DNA of 21,709 nt from JBDTVS01 sp040007095 (lineage in GTDB: Bacteria; Acidobacteriota; Vicinamibacteria; Vicinamibacterales; CAVVIG01): the NCBI GenBank assembly GCA_040007095.1, contig JBDTVS010000168.1:1-21709 (forward strand), read 5' to 3'. The position numbers and the translations under genes were made by a program. Every line of letters starts with the position of its first letter. Positions within the stretch are counted from its first letter, which is position 1. The notes beneath the pieces were generated by a model. That model saw only the letters and a program-made list of their open reading frames with translations, was not told the origin of the DNA and made no database searches. Shown here piece after piece: positions 1 through 7,434 of this stretch.

Positions 1-642
1 GCCCGCCCGCCCGAGTCAGCCGGACCGCGAGCACCTATGTTCCAACAAGTCCGAGGGTGCGAGCTTGCGCGGCCGGCGATGCCGCGCCGCCTCCGGTTCC
101 GCTCGGGGCACTCCAGCGTTGATGACACTGGAGCCCGAAACTGAAGCCTCATCAACCTCCGTCGACGTATTCGCCCATCCGCCAGAACCCAGCCGACTCT
201 AGCGCCGTCTGCCGCAACTCCGCGCCCTTCGAGGGCGCGCAGGCGAGGCCGCGCTCGGACGGCCGGGTCCATCCTCCTACTCCAGCCGGCCACCACGGCG
301 CAGCTACCTGATCTGCGCCGTTGAGGTGGCTCATCAGCGCCAGGCCGACGCTCGTGCGTCGACCTGACGCTGGCCCGCCATCGCAGTCGATTCCGCGTTC
401 GATGTTCGTTGCCGGGCTTGCCGGGGGCTTGCTGGCGTCACGGTGTCCGCTGGTGTTTATTTCTCGACCTGCCGTCGTTGTATAGGTTTGTGGGCGCTGG
501 ACGATTCACCAACGTCTTGAACCGGGAGAACAACCGCGCACATCGATTCCGCGATCAAGGCGAACGGGCTCTTCGGCAGCGCACTGTCACGGCTGGCGGA
601 TGTCAGCGTGCTCTGGCCGTCGGGGAGATCGGCGGGAGGCCG
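1..642. other. Gene-free stretch with several hairpins
   Basis: I see no convincing coding region here. The open frames present have no family resemblance and low-complexity, Arg/Gly-rich translations typical of GC-rich noncoding DNA. The stretch does contain inverted repeats: 8 bp arms at 118-125 and 149-156 (GTTGATGA/TCATCAAC), a tight hairpin at 221-239, and 6 bp arms at 261-266 and 286-291 (GGCCGG/CCGGCC). It lies downstream of the minus-strand operon that ends at 643, so part of it may be that operon's 3' untranslated region. Confidence 0.55.
221..239. repeat. Perfect 8-bp stem-loop
   Basis: Arms CGCGCCCT (221-228) and AGGGCGCG (232-239) pair perfectly around a 3-nt loop (TCG). No T-tract follows on either strand, so it is not a canonical intrinsic terminator, although it lies about 400 nt beyond the stop of the minus-strand operon. 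Confidence 0.5.
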
Positions 643-1392
643 TCACTTGGTCGCGGCAAATCGCAGCCGTACATAGTCCGCAACCCAGGTGCCGGTGCTT
701 TCCCGCAGCTGTGGTTCCAGTGCGGCGCGGACCTCCTGCAGATACTCCGCTCGCTCCTCGTCTGAAAGACCGTGAAAGAAGCTCTGTGCGAATGTCTCGA
801 GCCAGCCGATGACGTCGCCAGGCAGGGGCGTCGGACGAGGGATCAGTGCAATGCTGTCGACGCGGAAGCCCGCCCGCTCCAGCCGCGTGGCATAGTCGCC
901 CGGCGTCGGGAAATACCACGGCACCCTGGCCTCGCCGTCCATGCCGCGCCGGTTCAGAGCGTCGACCAGCGCGGTCCGGATTGTGTGCACGCAGCCGCGC
1001 CCTCCGCATTCGGCAACAAAACGTCCGCCCGTTCTGAGAGCGCGATGAACAGCGGCGATCATCGGATCGGCGCGTGTGATCCAGTGCAGCACCGCGTTGC
1101 TGAAGACGGCATCGAACTCGTCCCGGAACGGCAGCGCTTCAGCGCTCATCACATGTGCGTCCAGCCCCAGACTTCTCGCGGCCTCGATCTGCGGGCCGCT
1201 CGAATCGACGGCGACGACGTCACAGCCAAGGTCGACGAGTTTCTTGGTGAGCGCGCCGTCTCCGCAGCCCAGATCGAGAATGCGCTCGCCGGGTTGGGGC
1301 GCCAACAACTCCATCACCGGCGATCCCAGATCGGAGACAAAGCGGGCGTTGCGCGCGTAGTTTGCGGGGTCCCAGGTTTGCTCAGACAACAT
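643..1392 (-). CDS. Class I SAM-dependent methyltransferase (trans-aconitate methyltransferase-like)
   Basis: A 249-residue cytoplasmic protein with the Rossmann-type methyltransferase fold. Motif I is visible at residues 38-48 (ILDLGCGDGAL), the acidic end of strand 2 at 61-64 (AVDS), and motif II/III-like segments at 92-105 (DEFDAVFSNAVLHW) and 119-128. The SNAVLHW segment resembles trans-aconitate 2-methyltransferase and related methyltransferase-11 proteins, which methylate small acids, but the C-terminal half does not identify a substrate. The ATG overlaps the end of the HugZ-like gene by 11 nt (1382-1392), so it is the last gene of the five-gene operon and probably translationally coupled. 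Family assignment is firm; the substrate is unknown. Confidence 0.9.
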   Translation of the reverse strand: MLSEQTWDPANYARNARFVSDLGSPVMELLAPQPGERILDLGCGDGALTKKLVDLGCDVVAVDSSGPQIEAARSLGLDAHVMSAEALPFRDEFDAVFSNAVLHWITRADPMIAAVHRALRTGGRFVAECGGRGCVHTIRTALVDALNRRGMDGEARVPWYFPTPGDYATRLERAGFRVDSIALIPRPTPLPGDVIGWLETFAQSFFHGLSDEERAEYLQEVRAALEPQLRESTGTWVADYVRLRFAATK

Positions 1393-2185
1393 TCAGTCGC
1401 GACCTTGCGTCGTTCGCCATCGCCACGAGGGACGCGCGTAATTCTTCCGGCGTGCTGACCGGCTTGCCGAACGCCACGCGAACGGGACGCGGACCGTCGG
1501 CAGTCGTCGCCGACATGTCGAATCCATATCGGTCGACACCGGTCATCGTCGCGGCGCTGACGTCGGTCGCATTCGAGAACGCCCGGCAATAGAGGACCAT
1601 CGTGTCCTTGTGGTCGGCGTTCATATGAGCGATTGCGCCGGCGGCGTGCGGCGCAAGAGGATCCGCCTCGGCAGTCTGCCAGTCGTCCGGGCCGATCCAG
1701 GACATCCGTCCGTATCCACCGATATACCGGATGGCGTTCACGCGCAGGCTCCAGAACCCAAAGTCGCGGAAGTCTGCGTAGTAGGCGGCATTCGGATGTG
1801 CGGTCAGGAACGCGGCGCGAGCGCTGCCGCCGTCTCCCTCGACGCGCGTGCACGGTCCAAGAAGGGTGACGCGGCCGTTGGCAAGCGGATCATGGGCGCC
1901 GCTCTCTGCCACCAGCAGCGATGCGCGAGAATCCCGCTCGAGGTTCTTGGTATGTTCGGCCAATCCGCTGATCAGGAAGACCGGATTGCCCGCGTCGAAG
2001 GCGACCGTCACGAACGAACCGTACGGGTAGCCTTCCGGCTCCAGAGCGAGCGTGCAGAGAGCACCGGTCGGAATCCGCGCCACCAGCGTGCGCGCCCGCT
2101 CGGCGTGCGTGGGCGTCGGAATGCCGATGTCGTACAACGGCTCGGACGAGCCTGCTGACGGCCGCGCATGTTGGTCTTCGCTCAT
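1382..2185 (-). CDS. HugZ-like protein: pyridoxamine-phosphate-oxidase-type split barrel plus DUF2470
   Basis: 267 residues. Residues about 27-165 form the split beta-barrel of the PNPOx/HugZ superfamily (an HAERARTLVARIPTGALCTL start, then PYGSFVTVAFD, LISGLAEHTKNLERD and a VTLLGPCTRVE strand). Residues about 178-262 match DUF2470, including HMNADHKDTM at 187-196 and a DRYGFDM turn at 218-224. HugZ proteins bind or degrade heme; related split-barrel proteins bind flavin, so the exact cofactor is uncertain. I chose the ATG at 2185 because the longer open frame upstream is out-of-frame sequence of the barrel gene, and because this ATG forms a TGATG stop-start junction with that gene. It also overlaps the downstream methyltransferase gene. 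Confidence 0.87.
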   Translation of the reverse strand: MSEDQHARPSAGSSEPLYDIGIPTPTHAERARTLVARIPTGALCTLALEPEGYPYGSFVTVAFDAGNPVFLISGLAEHTKNLERDSRASLLVAESGAHDPLANGRVTLLGPCTRVEGDGGSARAAFLTAHPNAAYYADFRDFGFWSLRVNAIRYIGGYGRMSWIGPDDWQTAEADPLAPHAAGAIAHMNADHKDTMVLYCRAFSNATDVSAATMTGVDRYGFDMSATTADGPRPVRVAFGKPVSTPEELRASLVAMANDARSRLNVV

Positions 2186-3072
2186 CAGTAGGTCACACCA
2201 ATGCCGATCTGACCGACGATTCTGGTCTTGTTGCCCCGATTGAAGGCCCGCGTGGTGTCGCCGAGCGCCACCAGATCGGCGCCGCCGTGAACGTTCCACT
2301 CGCCGAAACGTGATGTCGCCCTCGAGAGGGGGATGGCGACGAGCCCGCCAATGTCGAAGAATCCAAACGTGCTGTCGCGATAGGTCAAATCGGTGTTGAG
2401 CAGCTCATAGTAGTTTTTCACGCTGAGTCCGACTTTTACGGGCACCGTCAAGCGCGCGCGGGCCACGCGGAGCGCGACAGAAGGCGCCGCCCCGAGTTCC
2501 AGATAGGTGCCGCGCTTCGAACCGCCGTCAGCCTGTCCGGTGTCCGACAGTTCGAACGCCATCATCCCGTACGGTGCGATCCGGCCGGCTTTCGCGACTT
2601 TGATGTCGAGCTCGGTGATCGAGTTGAAGCTGCCGTTCGGGCTGGTCCGAGCGACAAAGGTCGTCGCCACCCCCAGGCCATGGGCCAGGTCCAGATTGAG
2701 CCCCGCGGAGAAGTCTTCCTGATAGTGCAGCTTGTTGAGCGGACCGCCGGTGCCGGCCGTTCCTGTGTGCAGACTGTTCCAGACGCCAACATGAACGGCG
2801 ACGCTTTTCAATCCACCGTCGCCCGCTGCCAGGGCGACGCGCAGATCCCCGCCGGGCCACAGCGTGATCCTCGGATCGCCTTCCTGCAGAATGCCGCGGA
2901 AGAAATAGACCGTCGGTGTGTCGAGGCCGCCGGTGAACGTGATGGCGCCCTGGTTCGGCGATCCCCCTGGCGACTGCGCCTGGAGGGGCGCGCCGACGGC
3001 CGCCGCGAGCGCCAGCGCCCCGATCATCGAACGAATGCCTGCCAGTGTTGGGTTCCGCGAAGCGTCAGACAT
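2185..3072 (-). CDS. TorF-like outer-membrane beta-barrel protein
   Basis: 295 residues from the ATG at 3072. Residues 15-33 form a hydrophobic signal peptide ending AVGAPLQAQ, consistent with Sec export. The mature part is rich in alternating beta strands and glycine-aspartate turns and ends in a tyrosine (GQIGIGVTY), the usual aromatic C-terminal signature for BAM-inserted barrels. The first strands (TFTGGLDTPTVYFFRGILQ, residues 45-63) resemble the TorF/TIGR02001 putative porins, which carry a Y-x-F-RG motif near the N-terminus. The gene starts 107 bp after the DUF1501 stop and ends in a TGATG junction with the HugZ-like gene. Transported substrate is unknown; co-occurrence with a HugZ-like protein hints at heme or a related cofactor, but that is inference. 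The next in-frame Met (residue 16) is an alternative start. Confidence 0.75.
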   Translation of the reverse strand: MSDASRNPTLAGIRSMIGALALAAAVGAPLQAQSPGGSPNQGAITFTGGLDTPTVYFFRGILQEGDPRITLWPGGDLRVALAAGDGGLKSVAVHVGVWNSLHTGTAGTGGPLNKLHYQEDFSAGLNLDLAHGLGVATTFVARTSPNGSFNSITELDIKVAKAGRIAPYGMMAFELSDTGQADGGSKRGTYLELGAAPSVALRVARARLTVPVKVGLSVKNYYELLNTDLTYRDSTFGFFDIGGLVAIPLSRATSRFGEWNVHGGADLVALGDTTRAFNRGNKTRIVGQIGIGVTY

Positions 3073-3153
3073 GCGGGATGATGTCCCTCTTGGTGTGGTG
3101 GCCGTTGTCGTGGCGCCGGATCCGGATTTCGGGGTCGGTCCCGCCCGAGCCGA

Positions 3154-3169
3154 CGAGCACCGATGCTCG
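3154..3169. repeat. Small stem-loop between DUF1501 and barrel genes
   Basis: Arms CGAGCA (3154-3159) and TGCTCG (3164-3169) pair perfectly around a 4-nt loop. It begins about 11 nt after the DUF1501 stop in the transcribed (minus) direction, in the only sizeable gap of the operon. There is no T-tract. It could be a processing or partial attenuation site; low certainty. Confidence 0.35.
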
Positions 3170-3179
3170 CATGCTGGGT

Positions 3180-4448
3180 TCAGACGAAGGTGAGCGCGGG
3201 CGCCCGGAAATCGCCGCCAAGAATCGACCGCGAGTCGGCGCCCAGCCACTGGTCGATGACGCGCGCGTAGACCGACCGGAAATCGGTCTCGAACGCCACG
3301 TCGCCGCCGTTGTTTTCAAGCGTGGGGTTTCCGGGCTCTGGATTGAGCGACGGTGCCGATCCGTACAAACCGCCCTTGACGTTGCCGCCCAGCGCGAACA
3401 TGACCGACGCAGCGCCATGGTCCGTGCCGTTGCTCCCGTTCTCGGTGATGCGACGTCCGAACTCCGAGAACGTGAGCACCAGCGTGTCGGTATGCAGGCC
3501 CTGATTGCTCAAGTCGGTGTAAAACGCGAGCAGGCCGTCGTTCAGCGTCGCCATCAGATTGTAGTAGGTCCCGTTGGCCGCGTTGACGTTCTGTCCCGAG
3601 TGGTTGTCGAATCCACCCGTCGTCACGTAGAAGATTTTGGTGCCGATGCTCCTGACCATCGCGCCGGCGACGGCTTTGAGCGCCTGTGCAAACCCGTTGT
3701 TCGCCGGGTAGGTGACGGTGCCCGTGTAGCTGGCCACCGTCGCGACCCGATCGAGTGTGGCCAGCGCCGCCTGGGCGCTGCTGTAGACGTAGGCCAGCTG
3801 CGGTTGATTGGTCGGCACGTTCGCGGCAAGGCGAACCGCGCTGGTGCGTTCCGCCCTGGCTTCCGCGCCGCTATTCGGACTATTGAAGGCGTATGTCGAG
3901 GGATTGGGGATCGCCGGGACCGCCACATGGCCCGCCTGCAGGACATGCGGCAGCGCACTCGTCGTGTTCCAGCCCACCAACGGATCGACCGGCGAAGGCA
4001 GCGAATCGAGGTAGCGGCCGACCCATCCGAGACCGGAGGAGTTGGCCGGGTTGGCGGTCGACCAGATGTCGGTGCCCTGGAAATGCGACCGGCTCTGGTT
4101 CGGATAGCCCGTGCGCTGAATCAGCGCGAGGTGTCCCTGATCGAAGATCTGTTTGAGCCCGGTGAGCCTCGGGTGCAAGCCCAGGGCGACGCGCGAGGCA
4201 TCGGTGCCGACCTGCAGCACATTCGCGGCCGGCACGGCCAGGGTGGGACGCCGGCTGCGATAGAACGGGTCGTTGTAGGGAATCAACATGCTGAGCGCGT
4301 CATTGCCACCGCTCAGATACAGCACGACGAAGTTTCGGGAGCGCGCGCCCTGCGCCCGCGCCAGATCGGACAGGAACTCCGGCGCCGCGAAGGTGACCGT
4401 GAACGCCGCGACTCCGCCTTTGACGAATTGCCGCCTGGTGATTTTCAT
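3180..4448 (-). CDS. DUF1501 family protein, Tat-exported
   Basis: 422 residues. The N-terminus MKITRRQFVKGGVAAFTVTF carries a twin-arginine motif (TRRQFVK) followed by a hydrophobic stretch and an ARAQ cleavage-like site near residue 33, so export in folded form by Tat is likely. Family hallmarks are LSGGNDALSMLIP (45-57), SRSHFQGTDIWST (119-131), TTGGFDNHSGQ (276-286) and EFGRRITENGSNGTDHGAA (329-347). DUF1501 proteins are distant relatives of the sulfatase/alkaline-phosphatase fold, and the His and Asp residues in the last two motifs would be the metal-binding candidates. The start overlaps the DUF1800 stop as ATGA (4445-4448), the usual arrangement for this pair. Biochemical function is unknown. 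Confidence 0.93.
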   Translation of the reverse strand: MKITRRQFVKGGVAAFTVTFAAPEFLSDLARAQGARSRNFVVLYLSGGNDALSMLIPYNDPFYRSRRPTLAVPAANVLQVGTDASRVALGLHPRLTGLKQIFDQGHLALIQRTGYPNQSRSHFQGTDIWSTANPANSSGLGWVGRYLDSLPSPVDPLVGWNTTSALPHVLQAGHVAVPAIPNPSTYAFNSPNSGAEARAERTSAVRLAANVPTNQPQLAYVYSSAQAALATLDRVATVASYTGTVTYPANNGFAQALKAVAGAMVRSIGTKIFYVTTGGFDNHSGQNVNAANGTYYNLMATLNDGLLAFYTDLSNQGLHTDTLVLTFSEFGRRITENGSNGTDHGAASVMFALGGNVKGGLYGSAPSLNPEPGNPTLENNGGDVAFETDFRSVYARVIDQWLGADSRSILGGDFRAPALTFV

Positions 4449-5905
4449 ATCAGCTGGTACTCCGCGGACCCGGCAATCAGGTGCACGAGGCCGGGCACCT
4501 TCGCTTGCAGCTGGGCGTCGGCGCCCGTCCATGCGCCGGTCGCAACCAGGTAATTCGCCAGCTCCGCCCGGCTGGAGCTGCTGAGCGGCTTTGCGATGAG
4601 CGAATCAAGCGTCCACGACAGCAACGCTTCCGACGTCTGCGCGGACGGCTTGGCCGCAGTGGCGAGCCGGAACTTCTGGTTGGAGGCGAGGGTGGAGGCA
4701 AAGTTCATCCGGGCCAGCATCGCGCCGGTCGAGAACCACGCCTGCCCGAGATCCCACCCCGACACGTCCGGCGGGTCGTACAGCGTCTGTCCCATGTTCG
4801 CCAGCGGCCCGAGCGTGTCGCCGAGAGAAAACCCCGTCCACCCGACGTCTTTCACGGAGCGCACGACGAATTCGACCGGCCAGGAATAGCGGGCAAAATA
4901 CGAGTCGGGACTCCAGAACTCTGGCGACAGCAGCACGGCCCGAACGACCGACTTCATCTCACCCTGCGTCGCCAAGTACGTGGACGCGATCCGGTCGACG
5001 AACGCGCCGCTGACATCGCCCGCCTCGGACACGAAGAAGCGGTACAGCTTCGTCGCGAGGTAGCGCGCCGTGTCGGGGCTTCGAGCCAGCGCCGCAATCA
5101 AATCCAACCCGTCCTGCAGACCGTTCGCGGCCGGCCGTGCCGGAATGGTCCGGCTGCCGTCGGTGTAGATCGGAAAGCTGAACGTTTTCGCCGTCGTCTC
5201 GTGCTGATTCGCGAGATAGGCGAACTCGTAATGTTGCGAGCCGTCGGTCGCGGCGCCCGGCCGGGTCACGTTCCATCCCGTGAACACACGCGCGGCCGCG
5301 TACACGTCCGCCTCGGTGTAGTGGCCGACGCCGACGGTGAACAGTTCCATGATCTCGCGGGCGAAGTTCTCCTGCGGCTGCGCTTTCGTATTCGTGCGGT
5401 TGTCGAGCCAGAAGAGCATCGCGGTATCTTTCGCGATGTTGACGAGGATGTCCTGGAAGTTCGCCAGCGCGAGGTCGCGCAGCATTTCCATCTGGCCCCG
5501 CACGTGGCCGGGATCTTCCCCGGCTCTCGCCGCCATGTAGCGCGCCCCTTCGGTAGACCCGAGCAGACCGTTGATCTTGGCGTAACCGGTCGCGAAGTGG
5601 TTGTGCCAGAAGAGCGTCATCTTCTCCTGGAGCGGACGGTTCGAATGCACCATCCTGAACAGCCACCGCTGCCGCGCGTCGGCGATTTTCGTCGTCGGCG
5701 AGAATCCGCCCACGATCGTCATCCCGACGTAGCCGGCCCCCCCGATATGACTGTCGACATCGTCGGGAATGTCTTCGTAGTTGACGAGATACTCGACGGC
5801 CTGCGCAATCGAGTACTGCCCCAGGAGCTGCAGCTCGTCGGCCCGCGCGCCGAAGCCGGCCCGCCGCAAGAGGTGTTCGATTTGAGGGTCGCCAGCTAGC
5901 GGCAT
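4445..5905 (-). CDS. DUF1800 family protein
   Basis: 486 residues, typical for the family. Diagnostic segments are HLLRRAGFG (11-19), RPLQEKMTLFWHNHFATG (90-107), the QPQENFAREIMELFTVGVG block (177-195) followed by YTEADVYAAARVFTGWN (196-212), and a C-terminal DPPDVSGWD motif. No clear signal peptide is seen at the chosen ATG (5905), which is the first usable start and is preceded by a TGAGGAA ribosome-binding site about 13 nt upstream. DUF1800 genes are commonly found immediately upstream of DUF1501 genes in Acidobacteriota, Planctomycetota and some Proteobacteria; no reaction is established. As the first gene of the operon it sits right behind the promoter at 5930-5957. Confidence 0.93.
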   Translation of the reverse strand: MPLAGDPQIEHLLRRAGFGARADELQLLGQYSIAQAVEYLVNYEDIPDDVDSHIGGAGYVGMTIVGGFSPTTKIADARQRWLFRMVHSNRPLQEKMTLFWHNHFATGYAKINGLLGSTEGARYMAARAGEDPGHVRGQMEMLRDLALANFQDILVNIAKDTAMLFWLDNRTNTKAQPQENFAREIMELFTVGVGHYTEADVYAAARVFTGWNVTRPGAATDGSQHYEFAYLANQHETTAKTFSFPIYTDGSRTIPARPAANGLQDGLDLIAALARSPDTARYLATKLYRFFVSEAGDVSGAFVDRIASTYLATQGEMKSVVRAVLLSPEFWSPDSYFARYSWPVEFVVRSVKDVGWTGFSLGDTLGPLANMGQTLYDPPDVSGWDLGQAWFSTGAMLARMNFASTLASNQKFRLATAAKPSAQTSEALLSWTLDSLIAKPLSSSSRAELANYLVATGAWTGADAQLQAKVPGLVHLIAGSAEYQLI

Positions 5906-5929
5906 TTGTGAAAAAATTCCTCAAGCCGG

Positions 5930-5957
5930 ATTGTAACGCCGTGCGGCGGGTTCCCAA
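5930..5957 (-). promoter_or_regulatory. Sigma70-like promoter of the DUF1800 operon
   Basis: Read on the minus strand, TTGGGA (plus positions 5952-5957, 4/6 to consensus) and TACAAT (5930-5935, 5/6) are separated by 16 bp. The -10 ends 24 nt before the ATG at 5905, leaving room for the TGAGGAA ribosome-binding site. It lies in the 141-bp divergent spacer shared with the reductase gene, so a shared regulator is possible but no operator is evident. Confidence 0.5.
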
Positions 5958-6046
5958 CACTAATTCGTGTCATGCCACCTCATCCGGTTCGCGCGGAAGT
6001 AGATTGCGCGCCGGTCGTGGCCCCTCTTCCATCACCAGGAGACCCG

Positions 6047-7045
6047 ATGCTGACCAATAGACGATGGACGCTAGCCAGCCGGCCTGCCGGCTGGGTGCGC
6101 GAAGACAACTTCGCCCTTGTTGAGGCGCCGGTGCCTTCGCCAAACGACGGCGAGGTCCTCGTCAGGAATCGTTGGCTGTCGGTTGATCCGTACATGCGCG
6201 GTCGTATGAGCGACGCCAAGAGTTACGTCAAGGGCCTCGAGATCGGCGATGTCATGGTCGGCCAGACGGTCGGCGATGTACTGGAGTCCCGCCACCCTGA
6301 CCTGCAACCGGGCGACACGGTCTTGACGCAGCTCGGGTGGCAGCTCTGTGGCTGCGCGGGGGGCGAGACGCTGACCAAGGTGGACCGATCGCGCGCGCCG
6401 CTCTCGTACTATCTCGGCATGCTCGGCATGACCGGGATGACCGCATATTTCGGTCTGAAGGAGATTGGCCGGCCGAAGGCCGGCGAGACCGTGGTCGTCT
6501 CGGCCGCTGCCGGCGCCGTCGGGGGCATCGTTGGCCAGTTGGCGAAAATCGCCGGCTGCCGCGCCGTGGGCATCGCCGGCGGCCCGGAGAAATGCGACTA
6601 CGTGGTCAAAGAGCTCGGGTTCGACGCCTGCGTCGACTACAAGGCCGGCAACATCGACCACGAGCTGTCGCGCGTCTGCTCCGACGGCGTGGACATCTAT
6701 TTCGACAACGTCGCAGGCCCGCTGCTCGATGGCGTCCTGCCGCTGATGAACCTCGCGTCGCGACTCGTGGTGTGCGGGGCGATTGCCGATTACAACGCGA
6801 CCGATCCCTATGCGGTCAAGGGATGGCGATCGATTCTGATCAACCGCATCAAGGTGCAAGGGATGATCGTGTTCGATTGGAGTGATCGCTACGGCGAGGC
6901 AGGCCACGCCTTGGGCCGCTACTATGCGGAAGGTCGTCTCAAGGCCCGCGAGTCCGTGGTCGAGGGTCTCGAGCGCGCACCGCAGGCGCTGATTGCGTTG
7001 CTCAAAGGGCAGAACCTCGGCAAGCAGCTCGTCAAGCTCGCCTGA
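6047..7045 (+). CDS. NADPH-dependent oxidoreductase, CurA / leukotriene B4 dehydrogenase-like (zinc-independent MDR)
   Basis: 332 residues. The family reduces activated double bonds (alpha,beta-unsaturated ketones such as curcumin or 15-oxo-prostaglandins) with NADPH in the cytoplasm. Visible signatures are LSVDPYMRGRM (44-54), GMTGMTAYFGL (127-137), and the nucleotide-binding SAAAGAVGGIVGQLAK (152-167), with no structural- or catalytic-zinc cysteine cluster. YFDNVAGPLLDGVL (218-231) and VCGAIADYN (242-250) are also typical. I chose the ATG at 6047 over an in-frame upstream ATG at 5972 because AGGAG lies 5 nt ahead of it and the homologous N-terminus starts there. It is transcribed divergently from the DUF1800 operon. 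The exact substrate is not predictable. Confidence 0.92.
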   Translation: MLTNRRWTLASRPAGWVREDNFALVEAPVPSPNDGEVLVRNRWLSVDPYMRGRMSDAKSYVKGLEIGDVMVGQTVGDVLESRHPDLQPGDTVLTQLGWQLCGCAGGETLTKVDRSRAPLSYYLGMLGMTGMTAYFGLKEIGRPKAGETVVVSAAAGAVGGIVGQLAKIAGCRAVGIAGGPEKCDYVVKELGFDACVDYKAGNIDHELSRVCSDGVDIYFDNVAGPLLDGVLPLMNLASRLVVCGAIADYNATDPYAVKGWRSILINRIKVQGMIVFDWSDRYGEAGHALGRYYAEGRLKARESVVEGLERAPQALIALLKGQNLGKQLVKLA

Positions 7046-7071
7046 GCATCACACTCGACAATCCGCCAAGC

Positions 7072-7269
7072 GTGTCCATTTGCACGACATCGGCCCGCTC
7101 CTGCCGGCATCGGTGCGAGGTCTCGCCCAGTCACCCGATGGTGCTCATGCCAGGTGATAGAGAATCGGCAAACCGGCTGGCGCCCGACGGCGATCGGGTG
7201 TTGGTGGTTGGCGGGGCCTTTCAGGGCGCCAATTCGGATCTCATCGAGGCCATCCGCGTGGGGCAGTGA
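7072..7269 (+). pseudogene. Possible gene remnant or small hypothetical ORF
   Basis: A 65-codon open frame. The first half looks random, but the last 30 or so codons (about 7177-7266) have strongly G/C-biased third positions and translate to a plausible protein end, with a VLVVGGAFQGANSDLIEAIR segment. I do not recognise the family. It could be the 3' remnant of a decayed gene or chance open frame in GC-rich DNA. No convincing ribosome-binding site precedes the ATG. Confidence 0.25.
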
Positions 7270-7326
7270 CTCGGCGCGACACCTCTACGAAGATTTGGAT
7301 CCGACGGCATTCTAACGACAATGTTC

Positions 7327-7367
7327 TTGACATGTGTCTTGACGCTGCACGGTGACGGGGATACGTT
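7327..7367 (+). promoter_or_regulatory. Candidate promoter of TonB receptor 1
   Basis: A perfect -35 hexamer TTGACA (7327-7332) is followed by a second TTGACG (7339-7344). The best-spaced -10 for the second is TACGTT (7362-7367, 17-bp spacer, only 3/6). The -35 elements are good and the -10 is poor, so the promoter may need an activator or use another sigma factor. It lies about 70 bp upstream of the receptor start. Confidence 0.3.
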
Positions 7368-7434
7368 TCGTCCTGCTGTACCCTCATCAGGAGTACTCGC
7401 AGCGACCTAACCCGTGCAGGAGGTCAGAACGTCA

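Larger units (their letters stand above)
7046..7434 (+). other. Intergenic region upstream of TonB receptor 1
   Basis: No confident gene. It contains a short open frame with coding-like base composition (7072-7269) and, nearer the receptor, two TCTTGAC direct repeats 12 bp apart (7325-7331 and 7337-7343), then the strong ribosome-binding site AGGAGGT at 7418-7424. Confidence 0.5.

Noticed and set aside
409..765. 118-residue open frame near the window start
   Set aside because: It runs antisense into the methyltransferase end and its translation lacks protein-like features.
3045..4553. 502-residue plus-strand open frame opposite DUF1501
   Set aside because: Arg/Gly/Val-rich shadow of the DUF1501 coding strand; no family features, while the minus strand shows clear DUF1501 motifs.
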